This document shows positions 49,130 to 61,415 of a stretch of DNA of 64,000 bases, piece after piece. The DNA is from Blasia pusilla. Lineage: Eukaryota > Marchantiophyta > Marchantiopsida > Blasiales. Every line of letters starts with the position of its first letter. Position 1 is the stretch's first letter. A program made the position numbers and the translations under genes. Below the pieces are notes generated by a model that had not been told where the DNA came from, searched no databases, and saw nothing but the letters and a program-made list of their open reading frames with translations. The stretch lies in contig CM114273.1 in the NCBI GenBank assembly GCA_050084515.1, positions 40,362,001 through 40,426,000 of the forward strand, given 5' to 3'.

Positions 49130-49330
49130 CACGTCTAGGGATTCAAAGCTTGAAATAATATTCCCACTCCAACTCTTGATCATAAATAGTAGTAGCCACG
49201 TCTAGGGATTCAAAGCTTGAAATAATATTTCCACTTCAACTCTTGATCATAAATAGTAGTAGCCACGTCTAGGGATTCAAAGCTTGAAATAATATTTCCA
49301 CTCAAACTCTTGATCATAAATAGTAGTAGC
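49130..49330. repeat. 67-bp tandem repeat, three complete units
   Basis: Units at 49130-49196, 49197-49263 and 49264-49330 each begin CACGTCTAGGGATTCAAAGC and end AAATAGTAGTAGC. They differ by only a few substitutions, so the duplication is recent relative to nearby transposon decay. No coding or array function is implied. Confidence 0.95.
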
Positions 49331-50129
49331 CAATATGCTTGTGTTGCGTACAATGAAGTGAAGTAATAGAGTTCAAACTTGCCGTACTAATTTTTCAATT
49401 TCTTTTAAATCCCACTTTGCACAAATCAATAAAGGCCATTTTTAAATCCTCCTAATTACATCCCTTACCAATTCTATGTGGTCGAAAATTGTCTTGTAAT
49501 TGCACATGAATTTGGTTTTAATAGTATAGATATTTCTAACCTAGTTTTCTCTAACATCTAGAGGATTATTTCTAGAGATACATTTGAAGGAGTTTTTGAA
49601 ATTGTGAAGTTGAGTCTTCGTTATGAGGAAATGACCTTAATATTTTCTAGTTTGGTGCCCAAAAGAAAAAAAAATCCACAAGATTTTGAGTGTAGATTAA
49701 AACACATTATTTTAAATCTTGCATAAAGAGGAAGTTTATAGAAAATATGCACAAAGTGAAGGAATGAATATCATATCCACTATATAAACATAAGATAGGG
49801 ATTCCCGAAAATCCACATGAAGCCCTACCTTCAGAAGTTTTTATCACACAAGTTATACAAACATGAAATAGGTTACTTCTTATCTCTAACTCCAAATGAA
49901 ATTATACTAGACTACAATAATTAACTTGAATTTGGAGATATATCAACATAGTTTTTCTTCTAAATCTTTGAATCCCTTTTAATTCTATCATGATAAGATT
50001 TTCCGATCTCTTTTTATATTTAATAGCTTTGGGTGACATAAAAGTAGAAGATCTAGAAAAGTTCAAAAATAAATCTTTTCATATAAAAAATCTAAGAATG
50101 AAATAAATGTGTGAAGAATGTGTGTACTA
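49331..50129. other. AT-rich intergenic DNA, no gene seen
   Basis: No supported feature on either strand. Confidence 0.5.
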
Positions 50130-50161
50130 GAAGAAGCCCACATGAAGAAGTGGGCTTCTTC
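50130..50161. repeat. 12-bp perfect hairpin
   Basis: GAAGAAGCCCAC (50130-50141) and GTGGGCTTCTTC (50150-50161) flank an 8-base loop. The left arm and its surroundings (GTGTACTAGAAGAAGCCCAC) recur directly at about 50199-50218, so part of this structure is duplicated. Confidence 0.75.
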
Positions 50162-50999
50162 ATGCACACAACTTTATAAAGATGTGCACTATAAAGATGT
50201 GTACTAGAAGAAGCCCACATGCTCATTTTTGCAATCCTATCGACTTCTACACCTTAGAAAAGGGGAAATTAGAATAAATTTTCAATAAACACCAAATTGA
50301 CCAAAAATGAAAATTTCATATCCTTGGCCTAGCCTTGAAGGGAAAAAATATGCTAAATATATCTTAACTAAATAAAAGATTGGATTGAGGCTACGTCTTC
50401 AAATATGATGCAAAGCTTCAATATAGTGTATCATGAGCAATCCAAAGAAAACATTTAGCCTACTTATGACAATACTTACATATATTAAAGTAACAAGAAA
50501 TTAACTTAGTTCAACTCAAGCATTCTTATAGGATTGCATGGAAAGGATGGATGGAGGCTACATCATCATAATTCATCATGTAGCCTTCTTCTCACATGCT
50601 AGAAAAAGATGGATTTGAAACATGTAAAAAACTATTGTATATATTCAAGAATTATATGTTCCACTCACTTGCCTCATCTTAAGAAGGAAGTTAGAATCTA
50701 TTATATCATTTTTAGATACCATCTTAATCTTTTATCGAACACTTCTAACATTCAACACATATTATGTCATTCTAAAAAAAAAACATATTTATATGGTTAA
50801 GAGAAGAAACCTTTTGATTTCTCCACCTCCTCTGATGTTCAACACATGGCATTTGGAAAATAAGAAAAGAAGGATTGAAACATGTAAGACACCGATGAAT
50901 TTTTTTTTTAAAAACATGCTTTCAAAATTGTTAAGAAGTGGGTTTGGTATGGATCTAGATGTAAGGAGTACTTAACCTATGGGTTCGATACTAGCAATT
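50162..50999. other. AT-rich intergenic DNA, no gene seen
   Basis: Apart from the repeated hairpin arm at about 50.2 kb nothing is recognised. Short plus-strand frames have random composition. Confidence 0.45.
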
Positions 51000-51610
51000 A
51001 GAATTCATGGAGAATCCCTTAGGCGAGTTTTGGAAGCCATGCAATTCTACAAGGGGCTCACTCATGGAGCCTATGTGTCCATATTTATGCTTAATTGTAT
51101 TGATAGACTAATAAGAATGAACTCCTATCAATTTGGAGAGCTGTCACATCTGAGTAAGCGATAGGCCGAGATCTATCGTGGATAGGGCGTAGGAGCCAAC
51201 CGACTATCTTGAGTGTAACTTTGTCCTCCAATGTCAGATGAGGCTGAGGATAGGTCCATTGTGTTAGGAACGTCGTTTCTGACAACTTTCATGTTGAGGT
51301 CTTTCACAGCCGAGTGACTTGTTGACCAGGTCACCCGCCCCTGGTAACTTGTGCGCACAGGTTACCCAAGGGAGGGCTATTTTTAGGGAAAGATCCTTTT
51401 GGCTCTTCCCAACCCTATATAAGAGAGGAAGATGGCTTTCCTAAGCCATCTTTCTCATGTTGGGCCGTTGGAGCACCTCTCTTGTATGTGTGTGAGATAG
51501 GACTAGGGTGCTAGCGTCCGGATTTCTTGATAGCACAGGGTGGACGAGGCTCGATATGCCAATGTAGATTGAGGAGTGGAGTTTTAGGCCGGGTGTGACA
51601 TTTTTACTAC
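51000..51610 (+). mobile_element. Probable LTR fragment with TATA box
   Basis: The sequence is balanced in composition and carries TATATAAG at 51416-51423, followed by a leader-like stretch. Its end, AGTTTTAGGCCGGGTG near 51580 with TTTTTACTACTC after it, is matched in inverted orientation at about 61.33-61.41 kb. Those traits fit a retroelement LTR, probably of the gag-like family at 58-61 kb. The left border is not defined. Confidence 0.45.
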
Positions 51611-51623
51611 TCTTTCTTTTTAC

Positions 51624-51840
51624 ATGAGTAACACTACTCCAGGTGTCACCACTGCTCGCTCTATGGCCGGTCGAGCTGACATATCTACCAACTTCGCCGT
51701 TGCCGCATGCCATGACTCTATGGGGAACGTCCCGAGCTCCGACTCTGAGGGCAAGTCCACCACCTCCTCAACTACCTCTGAACAAGAAGCAGTCATCTCT
51801 CCACGCTCACACAACATGGCGGCCAGCCGCTTGCACTCCC
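51624..51840 (-). mobile_element. Fragment of the gag-like retroelement family
   Basis: Matches 58.36-58.56 kb closely in the same orientation (for example CCACCTCCTCAACTACCTCTG and TCTCCACGCTCACACAAC). On the minus strand both read ...LCERGE-TAS-SEVVEEVVDL. It follows directly after the LTR-like segment, which is in the opposite orientation, so the locus is rearranged. Confidence 0.65.
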
Positions 51841-52369
51841 CTCCAAATCCAACAATTTCTTCATTCATGTTAGAAATTTTACCTTACGCTTATTTTCATC
51901 TCGCCCTTACACTCCCTTCCAATCTTCGTCTATGTTAGCATTTTTACAAGCATAGTGCTAATATTTAGGATATTTCTCTAAAAAAATCCAACTAAATTTT
52001 CATCACTTTTTTTAATACCTCACACTCTATATTGTTATTGCAAAGTGTTCTTTCAATTTTCAAACTCCTCTCCCATTGATACTTGATAGTTTTAATCAAC
52101 CGGATTTTAACATATATCTTTCGATAATTTCTTAGGGCAATCAAGTTAAGAATCAATTTGGGATCCGTTAGATCAAATTAGAATCCATTGGGAATCAATA
52201 ATAGTCAAAAAGTTAGAGCCATTGATTGATCCAGACCTGACTAATAATTCAAGTTATCCATCATTAGCTCCTATGCATCATACTTATCACATTCATCTCC
52301 TACTAATCCCAAGAGGATTTTAGCCTAACAAGCCACCTAGAAACCTCTCATTTTCAAGTCATATATTTT
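51841..52369. other. Short AT-rich spacer
   Basis: No recognised feature between the gag-like fragment and the left LTR of the minus-strand gypsy element. Confidence 0.5.
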
Positions 52370-53384
52370 TGTCGGTTTCGTGCGCCTACTCTCCTTGAAC
52401 GTTAATCTTTGTTGTTGCAAAAGCATGCGTTCAATAGGACACGCTCTCAATGTTGATCTGCATCCAAACATGCACTCACATTTGTCAGGTCTGGATCAAT
52501 CAATGGCTCTAACTTTTTGATTTCTCGACTCAGCCTCTCATCAAGGTCAACCTTCCTAGTTTTGAGGTTTACAATACACGCAAGTCTTTGAAGACTTGGG
52601 ACAGACTTCCTCGTCAATTCAAGAACCTGAAACGGATTTTGAATGCCTAGCGGTTCCAATTGTCCTAGCCACGAGTCATGAAAATAAATGGCGGGTTAGA
52701 ATCCAAGTGTGGCTTACGAAATCCACTCCCTTGGATCAGGTTTGGGTTTCGAGTTCCAACGCCAAACTCTCGTTCCATCCCGTGCCCTTGTGATGCCGTT
52801 TGGTGCTCAAAGTGGGGTTCGTGTTCCAAGATTCCTTGGAGAGATTCCCCCTTACTAGTAGTTCTGGGGATCCTTGCCCTCCCCCTAACTTTGGGGAAAG
52901 AGAGTTGGGCCCCTCAGATTGGCCCTCAACCCGATTGCTCTCACATTTAGTTTTGGCCAATATCTCAGCCTGTACTTATATGTGTTCTGAGGTATTTAGT
53001 GCATTGGAAGTGTCTTGGGATAAGCTTTCTAACGCGTTCTTACTTTTCCAAAATGCATCTTGGGACTAAATGTTATGGTTCAAAACATAGTTAAAATCCC
53101 CAAACGCTAGTTGTGTTCCAAAACTAGTTCTCACCTCTTTGACAACCAGCCTTCCAAGACTCAACTTATCTCAAGTTTTGTTTCACATTTGGTCCTGGTC
53201 TCTTGGTTGCGGCCACAAATGCATGAAACGCACAACTTTGTTCTGTGTTTCCTCTCTTGGACTTTTCCAAGAGACCTTTCCAAAAGCCTCTCCAAAGCGC
53301 GATCATCGTAGCGTGAGTCCACTAGAGTTTAGATGTTCCGCTTGGCGCCTATTTGATGTTTGTTCGGTTATGAGGGTTGCAACA
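52370..53384 (-). repeat. 3' LTR of the minus-strand gypsy element (complete)
   Basis: On the minus strand it starts TGTTGCAACCCTCA (53384) and ends at 52371-52370 with CA. The plus-strand left end reads TGTCGGTTTCGTGCGCC. It is preceded on the minus strand by the purine tract AAGGAGGGGTGAG. It aligns with 57771-58262 and 62849-63042. Confidence 0.85.
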
Positions 53385-53397
53385 CTCACCCCTCCTT
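53385..53397 (-). other. Polypurine tract of the minus-strand gypsy element
   Basis: AAGGAGGGGTGAG on the minus strand directly precedes the TG of the 3' LTR. Confidence 0.75.
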
Positions 53398-54099
53398 AGA
53401 AGGTTCATGTCCTCATCAACACAAACCTTTTTAATGTTAAGTTTTGGGAAGTCGAGCCCTTAACATTGAATCGCGTTCTGGTAGCTAACCCGCAATTTCT
53501 CTTTTGGCTTAAGTCTTAGGTTGTCGCTTGCAACAATTAGATTTATTAGCTTCTCCACTTCAATCTTCCTACACTAGTTGTGTAGAGCTAATCTAAACTA
53601 TCAAAATAAGCTAACTAAGTCTGCAACCTAACACTTCATTTATTCACTATTTGTAAACAATCGCCTCTTTACCTAGCCAATTCATACTAATTTTGGGTTA
53701 CTCATATTCTACTTAGGCACGTCACTAAGTTCACTCATGCATCATGAATGAGATCACCACAACCCTTAGACAGACTAATATGCCATGTCGACGTTGGGGC
53801 GAGCCCAAATGTTAGTACTTCAACACTTGGTCCTGATCTAGATGCCTTATCCGAATACAAGTTCTCATCTCAAATACTCATTGCTTTTCCTCTTTGACAT
53901 GCATCCTAAGCATTTGAAGAACTACTGATTGCCATGCACTACCATTCTCAAAACCACAATCACTAGCATCGAATCTCCAAATCCATGTATTCTTCATTGC
54001 AACAACTAAAATTTTCTAGTTACAATAGGTTATGGGCCCAAACTTCCTGGTCACAAGTAATATCCTTTGCTTCACCATGTACTAATGTATATGCCTATC

Positions 54100-56500
54100 T
54101 TGCAAACATTTCAAGTCTCGCAATGCCTCTTGCGCATGTTCAGGATCTGCTTCCGCAATCCAAGTCGCCTCTTTCACATGGTAGCCTTTCCACTCGACCA
54201 AGTACTTGTACTTGGTGGGTCTACGTTTGGAATGAAGAATATTCTCCATCTCAAACTTTGGTTCCTCATTTCTGATGACTGGTTTTGGTCTCTACATAAT
54301 TCTTCGCTCCGGACGCACATTGTCTTGAAGACACTTCTTCAATGATGACACATGGAAATTCGGGTGAATCTTAAACTTGTTTGGTAGCTCCAATGTATAC
54401 ACATCCTCAATCGGCTTTGCTTTGATCACATATAGTCCAACATACTTGGCTGACAATTTTGCGGACAATTCCTTTGGAAGAGTGAGATTCTTTACACTCA
54501 ACCACATTTGTTTCCCAACTTGGAAACTCACTTGGCGCCGACTCTTGTTAGCATGCTTTACGTACCTTAGTTAAGCCTTGGCAAGACTTCTTCTTGCTTG
54601 CTCTTGTCGTTCATGCATTTCCACTAACAAACATTCCGCCATTGCTTGACGAGTGTGTGTTGATGTAGCGCCCCTCGAAAGGGCCTTCTGGTTCTTTTTG
54701 ATACGCCAGAAGAAACAGAGATTCTTCAGTTGCAAAATGCTTGGTGGAGATCTAATAATACTCAATCATACTTAGCCGCTTTGCTCAATCTTGTTGGTCC
54801 ACACTCACGTAATTCCTTAAGTACTGATCCACAACCGAGTTTACTTTTTCCATTTGCCCATCCGTTTGAGGATGGAAGGCTATACTAAAGCTGAGTTTGG
54901 TCCTCAACCTCATGAATAGATATTTCCAAAAGGCACTCGTAAACTTCAGATCTCGATTGGGCACAATTCTCCTAGGCAATCCATGAGCTCGCCACCAGCT
55001 ATCTAGGAACAGTCAAGAAGTTGCATAGGCCGTCACAGGATCTCTCGTCGGCACAAACCTCCCTAACTTGCTAAACCGATCAACTATTGTAAGTATAGCG
55101 TTGTATCCCTGAGATTTCGGAAGATTCATAATGAAATCCATGCTGATACTTTGCAAGGGTCCCTCCGGGATCGAGAAAAGATGAAGTTAGCCTTGCTTCT
55201 TCGCATAAGAAACTCTGTTCGCCTGACATGTCACGCAAGTCTTCACATATTGAGCAACATCTTCCTTCATGTTGGGCTAGAAGAACCTCTTTGCCAAAAT
55301 AGCAAGAGTGTATTTCTCTCCTTTGTATCCTGCCAAAGGTCCATCATGACATTCCACAAACACTTTGGTTCGTAGTTTGCCTTGGCCCACATAGATCGTG
55401 CTCTACTTAAATCTTAACAAACCATGCCTCAATCTTGGATTGGCCACCTTCTCGCCCTGCTTCAACTTTCTTAGGTACTCACTCACTTGTGCATCCTTCA
55501 CGAATCCTTCTTTCTAGGTTTGTTTCATTAAGGAACATTGCTCTCAAGACTTGTGTTGTCAATGGCATATGCTCATCCCATGCAACTTAACACATCTGGA
55601 ATGACATTGTCTTTCCCTGGCTTCTGGATTAGCTCCACATGCATCAACGCCAAGGTATCATGCCATCGAAGTTGCTTTGGCGTCACGCAATCGTGGGTCT
55701 CAAAATACTTGAATGAAATATTATCGGTGAATACTCGAGTCTTGTGAAGTCTCAAATAGTGACGCCGCTTCCTCAAATAATGAACCACCGTGAACAACTC
55801 TTTCTCATGAGTGGGTCATCTCCTTTCGGTGCTGTTAAGCTTCTTGCTCTCGTATGTTATGGGGTTCCCTTTTTGTACCAAAATTCCTACAATCGCTAAA
55901 TCACTCACATCATTGTGCACCTCGAATGGTTGGTCGAACTCAGACACCTTCAAAATTGGTTCATGCGAGAGGATCTCCTTGACTCGGTTGAACGCCTTAT
56001 CCATTTCCTCGGTGCATGTTGTATTGGAAAACTTGGCGGTCCAGTCTGTGAGAGGTTTCACTATTCCCAAAAATTTCTTCACGAATGTCCGATAAAACTA
56101 GGCCACTCCGATGAACCTCCTCATCCCCTTCACAATGGAAGGCGGTTCCCATTCGGAAATCGCGCTTATCTTCTCCATGTCTGCACTAAAGACATGCCCC
56201 AAGAACTTGATCTTCGTCAAACCGAACAAATTCTTGTCCGCATTCGCATACTGCTTGTTTGCCCTGAGTTCTCAAACACAGTCTTCAAATGTCAAGCGGA
56301 CTCAAATACTCTATATCCCACATCTAGTCCTAAAATCAACTATAAGGTCTGGTGGGACTTGCCTCCCAAAAAACATATCCTAATGGGTTCTTCGGCCTTA
56401 TTAGTTGGAAATCCCAACACCTTCATAATTGTCGGGCTCAAGAAGGAGTGTGAAGCACCTGTATCAACGAGCAACATCACATCGCGATAAGCGATGTTGG
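54100..56500 (-). pseudogene. pol of the minus-strand gypsy element, reverse transcriptase largely deleted
   Basis: Reading on the minus strand: the protease LVDTGASHSFLSP (near 56.45 kb) is followed within about 150 bases by LKTVFEN and KIKFLGHVFSADM, which belong to the end of the RT domain. The RT fingers and palm, with its DD motif, are absent. RNase H (FEVHNDVSDLAI, then VFTDN) and integrase follow, the latter with CVTCQ, SMDFI, VPNRDLKF and HPQTDGQMEK. The C-terminal part has KFKIHPNFHVSSLKKC, then FEMENILHSKRRP and YLVEWKGYHVKEATW, a chromodomain. First catalytic RNase H and second integrase regions are altered, and frames are broken. Confidence 0.8.
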
Positions 56501-56503
56501 ATC

Positions 56504-57354
56504 CTAGGTAAACCAAATTGGGCGTCCTGATGGGATGACTTGGAGAGATGTATCTAGATCTCCTGCCAATAAGTGCTTAGCAACAAATGCAATCAAACTT
56601 GGTTTACTAACCTTGGGCCTCACACATTCCTTAGCCATATGCCCACGTTCGCCACAATTGTAGCAAATCACTTTGGTGTTTGCTGACTTCAGGTATGGCG
56701 GCCCTCTTGGCTTGAGTTTCACTCATTTTGTTGTTGGGGCAAGAGACCCTCCGCGATCGTACTCACCCCCATTCCAAACCCTCTTGGATGCCCCTTTGTT
56801 TTTCGGTAACTTATAAAATCGGTTCAAAGGGTTTTTGGCTTTGGACTTCATCGTCCCCTATCCGCTCTACTAGCCTCAGAAGCTCCACGCACGTAGCTGA
56901 GGCATACGGAAGAGGGCCTTTTCGGCATTCGGCTTGAGTCCACTTAAGAAGATCACCTTCTTTGCATACTCATCCATTGTTGGAAGTGAGTTCATTTGTG
57001 CACTAAATTCTCACACATAAGCGCTAAGGGACGCGCTTTGCCACAACAGTACAAACTCTATGCCATCGCGATACTCCTGATATTCCATAGTGAATCGGTC
57101 ACCAATCAACGTCTTGAACTCTTCCCAACTCAAAGTTGTTCTACGGCCTAGATGTTCTTTGTGATGAGCCGTTTACCAATGGAGAGCGTGATTGCTACAG
57201 TCACCTTATCTAACTCCTCTGCCTTTTGTGCTTCGAAGTAAAGTTCAAGCTTCGTTAGAAACTCGCTCACTTTCCGAGAATGCCCTATTCTTGTGAATGG
57301 CGTCGACAAATTTGTCTTACAAAGCTTCTTGGTAGAACTAGAAGCTCCGTTCAA
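56504..57354 (-). pseudogene. gag of the minus-strand gypsy element
   Basis: A zinc knuckle CYNCGERGHMAKEC (CCHC) lies in the frame 56504-56722. Upstream, the frame 57148-57354 has FLTKLELYFEAQKAEELDKV, typical of the start of the gypsy gag domain. The stretch between is coding-like but interrupted by stops. Confidence 0.72.
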
Positions 57355-57758
57355 TTGAGTTTAATGATCAGCTTGCTTTTTTGGGGCATATGCTTAGTCA
57401 TCACCTTCATAAAATCCATCATTTCGACATAAAAGACTGAGTCATTCGAGTTTGATTCGAAGGCCCCATGGAAAGTTCGCGTTTGGGACATCCTCATATC
57501 TGGGACTCGGCACTTTAGGAGTCGCTATCTCCTCCTGTGGCTCACGGTCTATCATTGATTTTTCTCTCGGATTTTTTAGTTTGACTTGCAATTTCCTTGG
57601 TTCTTTGCCCTTGGTCATCATTTGCGAGTCCTTGCCTTCTCATACCTCCTCCTTGTTACTTGCGTTCCTCCTCAAGCATCGTGGTCTTCTTGCTACCATA
57701 AGTTCTTCTCAAACGTCTAGATCTTCCATGACCCTAAGTTCATGCTCTCCAAGGATAA

Positions 57759-57770
57759 GCTATGATACCA
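57759..57770 (-). other. Primer-binding site of the minus-strand gypsy element
   Basis: On the minus strand TGGTATCATAGC follows the LTR end directly. It differs from the plus-strand element's site by one base and again fits initiator tRNA-Met. Confidence 0.8.
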
Positions 57771-58262
57771 TGTGTTATGTGCCTATTCTCCTTGAACGTT
57801 AATCTTTGTTGTTGCGGAAGTGTGCGTTCAGTGGGACACGCTCTAAACATTGATCTGCATCCAAACAAGCACTCACATTAGTCGGGTCTGGGTCAATCAG
57901 CGGTTCTAACTTGCCAAGTTCTCAACCAGGCCCCTCATCAAGCTCAACCTTTCTAGTTTTTTGGTTTACAACACATGCAAGTCTTTGAAGACTTGGGACA
58001 GACTTTTTGGTCAGTTCAAGAACCCCAAACGGCGTTTGAATGCATGGAGGTTCCAACTGTCCAATGGATATCCAATGAGTCCCTAGCCACGAGTCACGAA
58101 AATGAATCATAGGTTGGAATCCAAGTGTGGCTTATGAAATCCACTCCCTTGGATCAGGTTTGGGTTTCGAGTTCCAATGCCAAATTCCCGTTCCATCCCG
58201 TGCCCTTGAGACGCCGTTTGGTGCTCAAAGTGGGCTTCGTGTTCCAAGACTCCATGGAGAGA
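57771..58262 (-). repeat. 5' LTR of the minus-strand gypsy element, inner part
   Basis: Aligns along its length with 52370-52848 (for example CTCCTTGAACGTTAATCTTT and CCACTCCCTTGGATCAGGTT). The similarity stops abruptly at about 58262, where the gag-like element begins. Confidence 0.85.
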
Positions 58263-61200
58263 CTTGTCGTGCGCATACACATCACACCTAATACATACCG
58301 TACCCATGGGACTAACCAAGCAAAACACTCCTACTCGGTTATCCAACAACACCACACTTGGTGTGATCATGGCTCGCTCTATCGTTGGCCTAGCTGGCAT
58401 ATCTACCAACCTCGCTGCCGTAGCCAACCATGACTCAGTGGGGGACGTCCTGAGCACTTGCTCCAAGGACAAGTCCACCACCTCCTCAACTACCTCTGAA
58501 TAAGAGGCAGTCACCTCTCCACGCTCACACAACGTGGCGTCCAGCCGGAACACCTCCATTGGTCCAACTCCCAACGTCGTCAATTCCATGGAGGGAAACA
58601 ACAAAGCCTGGCTCACCCTAGTGGCCACCTTCAATAACATGGTCAACACTGACTCCTCCCGAGCCGGCATAGGAGTCGTCTCCCCAACTCCTTGTGACGT
58701 CGAGGCACCTCTCTCACCTCTGGGTACTACCGGTCGTTGAGGCACCATCGACGGTGTATGAAGTGCCTCCAACAACATGATCAAATGGGGAACTTTGGCG
58801 TGTCGCCCATCGGACCCCTCATGTGGGCCAATCTCAACCCCACCTCTCGATTGCTCGATTACTCTCGCGGCACCTCAAGTTACCACCGCAGTAGCCTCAA
58901 CCTAAACCACACTACACATAAATCCCATCCCCATAGAATCCTCACCAGCATCGTGGTAAGATGTGGAGGCTGGCGCCACACTAGTGACTCTCACCTTCAG
59001 TCTTGACTGTAGATGCATCATTGTCATGGCAGCAATACTCTACTCCAACTGATCGATGCGCATAAGGAGCGCTACATCGGGTACACGTCCTCCACCTCCT
59101 ATGACTGGTGATGGCACTCTACCACCACAATCATCCACCACTCGATCTCCATCAACTCTCTCGCCCCCAAGTCCTCTACCTACCTTTGGACGTACCTCCC
59201 GGCGAAGATCATAACATCTATCCCTAGTTTGACCATATCGATGATAATGATCACAGTGCAACTGTGGTGGGGCCATCCTTTGTGGCTCATGAGCATCAGA
59301 GGCGCCCATGGCCCTCTCCCATGTTGTGGGCAGTCCCTCTGCCTATGTGATCCACCACACGTCCAACAAGCCAACCCTGGTCTCTCCTAGGAAATATATG
59401 TCGGTATGGGCCGTTGCCTCATCGGCTCACGATACCTGCCCTGCTCTTTGGGCCAACCAGCCCGCTCTCGTGGTAGTGGTGCATGCTAGGGCATATGTGG
59501 GTCAACTTCTACTCATCCACTCGTCGTATCCCGCGAAAATCCCGTGGTCACCACCTGCTCCTTACTCATGTTGAACTCTACCCGCTCAGACAACTCGAAG
59601 ACCACCTTCAATATGGGCTTCGCCGTGTGAAGCAACATCGCATCCCAAACCCTCCACCATAGCTCCTTGTCTAGCACCCTGTATGAATACTGTACTGACT
59701 GTGCCTCAGTCATCCCATATGTGGCAACAATCACTTGTTGCGTGCGTGTGAACGCCTCCTTCATACTCTCACCCGATCTTGGCTGAAAATCCTGTAGACT
59801 CTTTAGCTTGTCGGTCTTCACCCCCTGGTAGCTCCTCCCCAAGTGTCATACAAACTCCATTGTAGGACTTAAACTCGGTGGTCCTCTACCATGAGAAGTC
59901 TCTACCACCTCACCACTCCCACTGCCATCCTCTCCATCTATTCCCCAAGTTGATGGTGTAGGTCTCTCCGCCCTCACTATCCCATCATACGCCTCACGGC
60001 CACTTGTGGACACATACCCTGGAGCCCAATACACCCTCCAAACAATGATCTCTATAGAGTATAGAGATCGGAACTCCGTGTAATCATCCATCAGCGGACC
60101 CTCCAAGTCTTGGAACAACCCCTTCCATGCCATAAAAGGGTTGAACCGTGTAGGGGTCCGTATCTCCTGGAAGTCGCACCATGTGTCGAATTCCTCGATG
60201 AAAGCATCAAGATCTATGGCGCCTACCTTACTCAAGAAATGACGCATGCATCGATGGCCCATGTCGTTCATCTCTCTCCACGTATCACCATCCCCATTCG
60301 AGATCTCATCACCAGGCCCATTGTCTAGTGATGACGATCCAACCACGGATGGGAGTCAGGGTGGTTCCTCTCTCAAAATCCGTTGATACCTCACACCACT
60401 CCGTGTCATTCCACTACCACTACTTGTACTACCCCGTTCTTTTGAACTCTGGAAGAATTCCGTGATGATAACCCTATCTCACCCGCTCAAGCACTTAGAC
60501 TCACCAAGAGTCTCCCACACTCCTCACTAGCTCACCTATGCTGATGGTAATCCTGTGACGACATACCTGGCCTTACGCACACTCAACATTCTGGCTCCCA
60601 CAAGCCTCCCAACTAACTCACCTAAACTATTGATACTCTTGGGTCACACACGCGACCTCTACTTGGCAACCGCAGTATATCCACCAACATGCTACACATG
60701 AAAGGAGTCTATACTTGTCACTATCGCTACACCCATCTAACACCAACAACTACCCGATACCTAACACTCACAATCACAGAAGATAAGTGCAGGAAAAAGG
60801 GACTCGAATGGGTAACCTGATCACGCCCTCCAACCTACAGCACCATCAACACTCACTCCTCCATGTGGCATAGCAACCTCCGCAACACATTACTCTCCTT
60901 GAATAACATGTTGAACCTCCCGTCAGCACATGCGGACTATCCGTCGGCATCGACATGTGTATCCCCATCTCTAGCCAACCACGTACCCAACTACGTATGC
61001 TCAAAGGACCACGTCTGCCCAACCAACCAACCCAGGAGGCTACAAGCCCTAACGTCTTTTCCTCGTTCTCTCTCCCAACACACGCCTCTCACCCATCAAC
61101 ACTACAATCTGCGCTACACCTGAGCATCTTTGTTGTTACACCGCTACTACCATACACTAGTCCGCTACCAACAAAAATCATGGAAAATTGCGTAGCGCTT

Positions 61201-61415
61201 CCGCGCACGGCCTTTTGAACGGAAAAATGATAACAAAATGTCATCTAGCGTCTCCAGGGGCTCCCCATCGAGGCAACTTGCTTGCCAACTTGCAAACAAT
61301 GAATTCCTTGATCCTTCGCATCTTTCTCATGTAAAATCAAGAGTAGTAAAAATGGCTCACCCGGCCTAAAACTCCACTCATGAATCTACATCGGCATATT
61401 GAACCACATCCATCC
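58263..61415 (-). mobile_element. Gag-like retroelement (nested in the gypsy LTR)
   Basis: On the minus strand: an LTR-end-like segment (61415-61325), then a long stretch without motifs. Next comes a capsid-like frame at 60346-59846 (AFIEEFDTWCDFQE, RFNPFMAWKGLFQDLEGP), a frame at 59842-59513 (SLQDFQPRSGESMKEAFTRT), and zinc-knuckle-like CWTCGGSHRQRDC near 59.35 kb. A second cysteine/histidine cluster lies at about 59.25 kb. The 225-codon frame 58784-58107 crosses into the gypsy LTR, so only its first two thirds belong here. No protease, RT or integrase is seen, so this is a non-autonomous or truncated element. Copies lie at 35.7-38.7 and 51.6 kb. Confidence 0.62.
59513..60346 (-). pseudogene. 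Capsid-like coding blocks of the gag-like element
   Basis: Two adjacent minus-strand frames, 166 and 109 codons, separated by three bases at 59843-59845 that hold a stop. Together they have the length and tryptophan/arginine pattern of a retrotransposon capsid (FMAWKGLF, then LQDFQPRSGESMKEAF and LDKELWWRVWDAM). Together with the downstream zinc-knuckle-like cluster this suggests gag. I cannot assign the family further. Confidence 0.6.

Noticed and set aside
49130-49330. Possible CRISPR-like array
   Set aside because: Units are head-to-tail without variable spacers and the genome is eukaryotic.
50130-50161. Intrinsic transcription terminator
   Set aside because: Bacterial-type terminators are not expected in a plant nuclear genome, and no gene ends nearby.
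58107-58784. 225-codon minus-strand frame as a full protein
   Set aside because: The frame runs across the junction of the gag-like element and the gypsy LTR, so its end is chance read-through.
59308-59574. Plus-strand frames between 58.1 and 59.6 kb
   Set aside because: They are antisense shadows of the minus-strand gag-like coding blocks.
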